Shown here piece by piece: positions 5,425 to 7,650 of a DNA stretch of 7,650 bases. This DNA comes from Bacilli bacterium (GTDB lineage: Bacteria > Bacillota_I > Bacilli_A > ML615J-28 > CAG-698): positions 1-7,650 of the forward strand of contig JAEDHQ010000071.1 in NCBI GenBank assembly GCA_016296945.1, given 5' to 3'. Both the position numbers and the translations under genes were made by a program. Numbering within the stretch: position 1 is the stretch's first letter; every line of letters begins with the position of its first letter. The notes under the pieces are model-generated. The model searched no databases. It was not told where the DNA came from and saw only the letters and a program-made list of their open reading frames with translations.

Positions 5425-5481
5425 ACGTTATTTTATAAAAAATAAAAAATCAGTTGATAAAAATTTATAGGAGATAAATAA

Positions 5482-7650
5482 ATGAGCGAAAAAAGAGTAT
5501 TTGAATATGTACAAGGTAATCGTAAGTTTGTTTGTGAATTTGGAGAATTAGCAAAACAAGCGAATGGTGCTGTACTAGTAAGATTTGGTGATACTGCTGT
5601 TTTATCTGCTGCTGTTTTTAGCACAAAGAAGGGAACTGGTGATTTCTTCCCATTAACAGTTTTATACCAAGAAAAATTATACGCTGCTGGAAAAATCCCT
5701 GGAGGATTTTTAAAAAGAGAAGGACGACCTACTGAACATGAAACTTTAACTTCTCGTTTAATTGACCGTCCAATTAGACCTTTGTTTGCAGAAGGTTTCC
5801 GTAATGAAGTTCAAGTTATCAACACTGTTATGTGTTCTGAACCTGATTGTTCAAGCCAAATGGCTGCAATGTTAGGTGCTTCTTTATCTTTAGTTGTATC
5901 TGATATTCCATTTAATGGACCAATTGCTGGTGTAGTTGTTGGTAGAGTTGATGGCAAATTAATTATTAACCCAACTGTTGAAGAATTAGAAAAATCTGAT
6001 ATTAACTTAGTAGTTGCTGGTACTAAAGATGCTATTAATATGGTAGAAGCTGGAGCAAAAGAAGTTAGTGAAGAGGACATGTTAGAAGCATTAATCTTTG
6101 GCCATGAAGAAATAAAGAGATTATGTGCATTCCAAGAAGAAATCGTTAAAGAAATCGGTAAAGAAAAGACTGAAGTTGAATTACGTACTATTCCTGAAGA
6201 TGTTAATACGATCGTTCGTGAAATGGCTGAAAAAGACTTAATTAATGCAATTGTTATTGAAGATAAATTAGCTCGTTATGCTGCAATTGATGAAATTAAC
6301 GAAAGAACAGTTGAAATATTAACTGAAAAATGGAAAGATGAAGAAGATTGCGAAGAAAAAATCGCTTTTGTAAAAGAGTTATTAGAAAGAATCGTTGCTG
6401 ATGAAGTTAGAAGATTAATCACTGAAGATAAAATCAGACCTGATGGTCGTAAAGTAAACGAAATTAGACCATTATCTTCAAGAGTTGATATTTTTGCTCG
6501 AACTCATGGTTCTGCTTTATTCACTAGAGGCCAAACACAAGCTTTAGCGACAGTTACTTTAGGATCATTGAATGAATATCAAATCATTGATGGTTTAGGC
6601 GTTGAAGCGGGCAAGAGATTTATGCTTCATTATAATTTCCCAGCCTTTAGTGTTGGTGAAATTGGTCGTTATGGTTCTCCTGGTCGCCGTGAAATTGGTC
6701 ATGGTGCTTTAGGTGAAAGAGCATTATTACAAGTTATGCCTAGTGAAGATGAATTCCCTTACACAATTCGTGTTGTAAGTGAAATTTTAGAATCAAATGG
6801 TTCTTCATCACAAGCAACAATTTGCGCTGGTACAATGGCATTAATGGCTGCTGGTGTTCCAATTAAAGCTCCAGTTGCTGGTATTGCAATGGGATTAATT
6901 TCTGATGGTAATAATTATACAATTTTAACAGATATCCAAGGTATGGAAGATCATTATGGTGATATGGACTTTAAAGTTGCTGGTACTCGTAATGGTATTA
7001 CTGCTTTACAAATGGATATTAAGATTGAAGGAATTAATCGTAAAATTTTAAAAGAAGCTTTAGCACAAGCTAAAGAAGGTCGTATGACAATTTTAGGACA
7101 TATGTTAAATACAATTCCAACATATCGTGATGAATTAAGTCCATATGCACCAAAAGTAAAGATGATGAAAATTGATACTGATAAGATTAAAGATGTTATT
7201 GGTTCAGGTGGAAAAGTTATCACTGAAATTATTAATCAATGCAATGATGTAAAAATTGATATTGAACAAGATGGTCGCGTTTATGTAATGCATCAAGATG
7301 TTCAATGGGTTGATAAGGCAATGGAATTAATCACTAATATTGTTCGTGCTCCAGAAGTTGGTACTTACTACTTAGGTAAAGTTGTAAGAATTGAAAAATT
7401 TGGTGCATTTGTAGAATTATGGCAAGGTTGCGAAGGTTTATTACATATTTCTAAAATATCTTCAGAAAAAGTTGATAAAGTAGAAGATGCTTTAGCAATT
7501 GGTGATGAAATTATGGTTATCGTTACTGAAATCGATGATAAAGGTAGAGTAAATCTAGCTTGTAAAGATGCTTATGAAAACAAAAAGGATTCTAAAGCAA
7601 AGAAAGATTTTAATAAAAAGAAAGATTTTAAACCTCGTCATAAAAAAGAA
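5482..7650 (+). CDS. pnp: Polyribonucleotide nucleotidyltransferase (PNPase), 3' end outside the window
   Basis: PNPase is a trimeric phosphorolytic 3'-to-5' exoribonuclease that degrades mRNA to nucleoside diphosphates and can add heteropolymeric tails. The 723 codons present are open to the window edge. Domains in order are: first RNase PH core (about 10-140, with FFPLTVLYQEKLYAAGKIPG and RLIDRPIRPLF); helical domain (about 145-315); second core (about 320-545, with the phosphate-binding loop NGSSSQ at 439-444 and metal-site D490 and D496 in MEDHYGDMD); KH domain with IGSGGK (573-578); and S1 domain (about 627-695, with GKVVRIEKFGAFVEL and GLLHISKI). A lysine-rich tail follows S1, including KKDFNK and KKDFKP, encoded by a 13-nt direct repeat (7601-7613 and 7619-7631). 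The start is ATG 5482, with AGGAG (5469-5473) eight bases upstream. All catalytic elements are intact. It is probably cotranscribed with rpsO. Confidence 0.97.
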   Translation, partial: MSEKRVFEYVQGNRKFVCEFGELAKQANGAVLVRFGDTAVLSAAVFSTKKGTGDFFPLTVLYQEKLYAAGKIPGGFLKREGRPTEHETLTSRLIDRPIRPLFAEGFRNEVQVINTVMCSEPDCSSQMAAMLGASLSLVVSDIPFNGPIAGVVVGRVDGKLIINPTVEELEKSDINLVVAGTKDAINMVEAGAKEVSEEDMLEALIFGHEEIKRLCAFQEEIVKEIGKEKTEVELRTIPEDVNTIVREMAEKDLINAIVIEDKLARYAAIDEINERTVEILTEKWKDEEDCEEKIAFVKELLERIVADEVRRLITEDKIRPDGRKVNEIRPLSSRVDIFARTHGSALFTRGQTQALATVTLGSLNEYQIIDGLGVEAGKRFMLHYNFPAFSVGEIGRYGSPGRREIGHGALGERALLQVMPSEDEFPYTIRVVSEILESNGSSSQATICAGTMALMAAGVPIKAPVAGIAMGLISDGNNYTILTDIQGMEDHYGDMDFKVAGTRNGITALQMDIKIEGINRKILKEALAQAKEGRMTILGHMLNTIPTYRDELSPYAPKVKMMKIDTDKIKDVIGSGGKVITEIINQCNDVKIDIEQDGRVYVMHQDVQWVDKAMELITNIVRAPEVGTYYLGKVVRIEKFGAFVELWQGCEGLLHISKISSEKVDKVEDALAIGDEIMVIVTEIDDKGRVNLACKDAYENKKDSKAKKDFNKKKDFKPRHKKE

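Noticed and set aside
5425..5481. Separate pnp promoter in the AT-rich spacer
   Set aside because: TATAAA- and TTGATA-like strings occur, but none pair at a 16-18 nt spacing in the right order. In sequence this AT-rich, such matches are expected by chance.

Overview
The window is a chromosomal housekeeping segment of an AT-rich (low-GC) Gram-positive bacterium. The rpsO-pnp pair, the truB-ribF neighbourhood, strong GGAGG-type ribosome binding sites, TTGnnn-17-TATAAT promoters with frequent TGn extensions, and a Firmicutes-type PNPase active-site string (DIQGMEDHYGDMDFK) all fit Bacillota. I infer a low-GC lineage such as Erysipelotrichales or a relative, but cannot place it more finely. TGA ends truB and Trp is read from TGG, so the code is the standard bacterial one, not that of Mycoplasma.

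Layout. Positions 1-54 hold the last 17 codons of an unidentified plus-strand gene. It converges on a minus-strand SpoU/TrmH-family RNA 2'-O-methyltransferase gene (81-791), with a bidirectional hairpin terminator between them. Divergent promoters lie in 792-950. The plus-strand operon that follows is tightly packed: HAD phosphatase (951-1664), truB tRNA pseudouridine-55 synthase (from about 1646 to 2530), a stand-alone riboflavin kinase domain (2532-2897) and mtnN MTA/SAH nucleosidase (2899-3600). A cyuA-type L-cysteine desulfidase gene (3693-4967) has its own promoter. A strong promoter and a structured 5' leader then precede rpsO (5114-5386), followed by an attenuator-like hairpin and pnp (5482 to beyond the window end).

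The most unusual point is the HAD/truB junction. The truB frame has no ATG, GTG or TTG that would preserve the conserved N-terminal strand. The two genes overlap in the -1 register over a run of eight A's. A slippery heptamer A AAA AAA sits in the correct register, with a GAGGT Shine-Dalgarno-like element 7 nt upstream. A long imperfect stem-loop (about 18 bp) begins 6 nt downstream. This is the architecture of a dnaX-type programmed -1 frameshift and would make a HAD-TruB fusion of 526 residues. An ATT start with translational coupling is the main alternative. Second, the rpsO leader folds into a nested stem whose loop (TCTCC) is complementary to the rpsO Shine-Dalgarno (GGAGG), suggesting S15 autoregulation by a pseudoknot. 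Third, the ribF position is occupied by a riboflavin kinase without the usual FAD synthetase domain.

Functionally the segment joins translation and RNA metabolism (rRNA/tRNA modification, S15, PNPase) to cofactor and sulfur metabolism (FMN synthesis, SAH/MTA recycling, cysteine breakdown). I saw no mobile element, CRISPR array, tRNA or rRNA.
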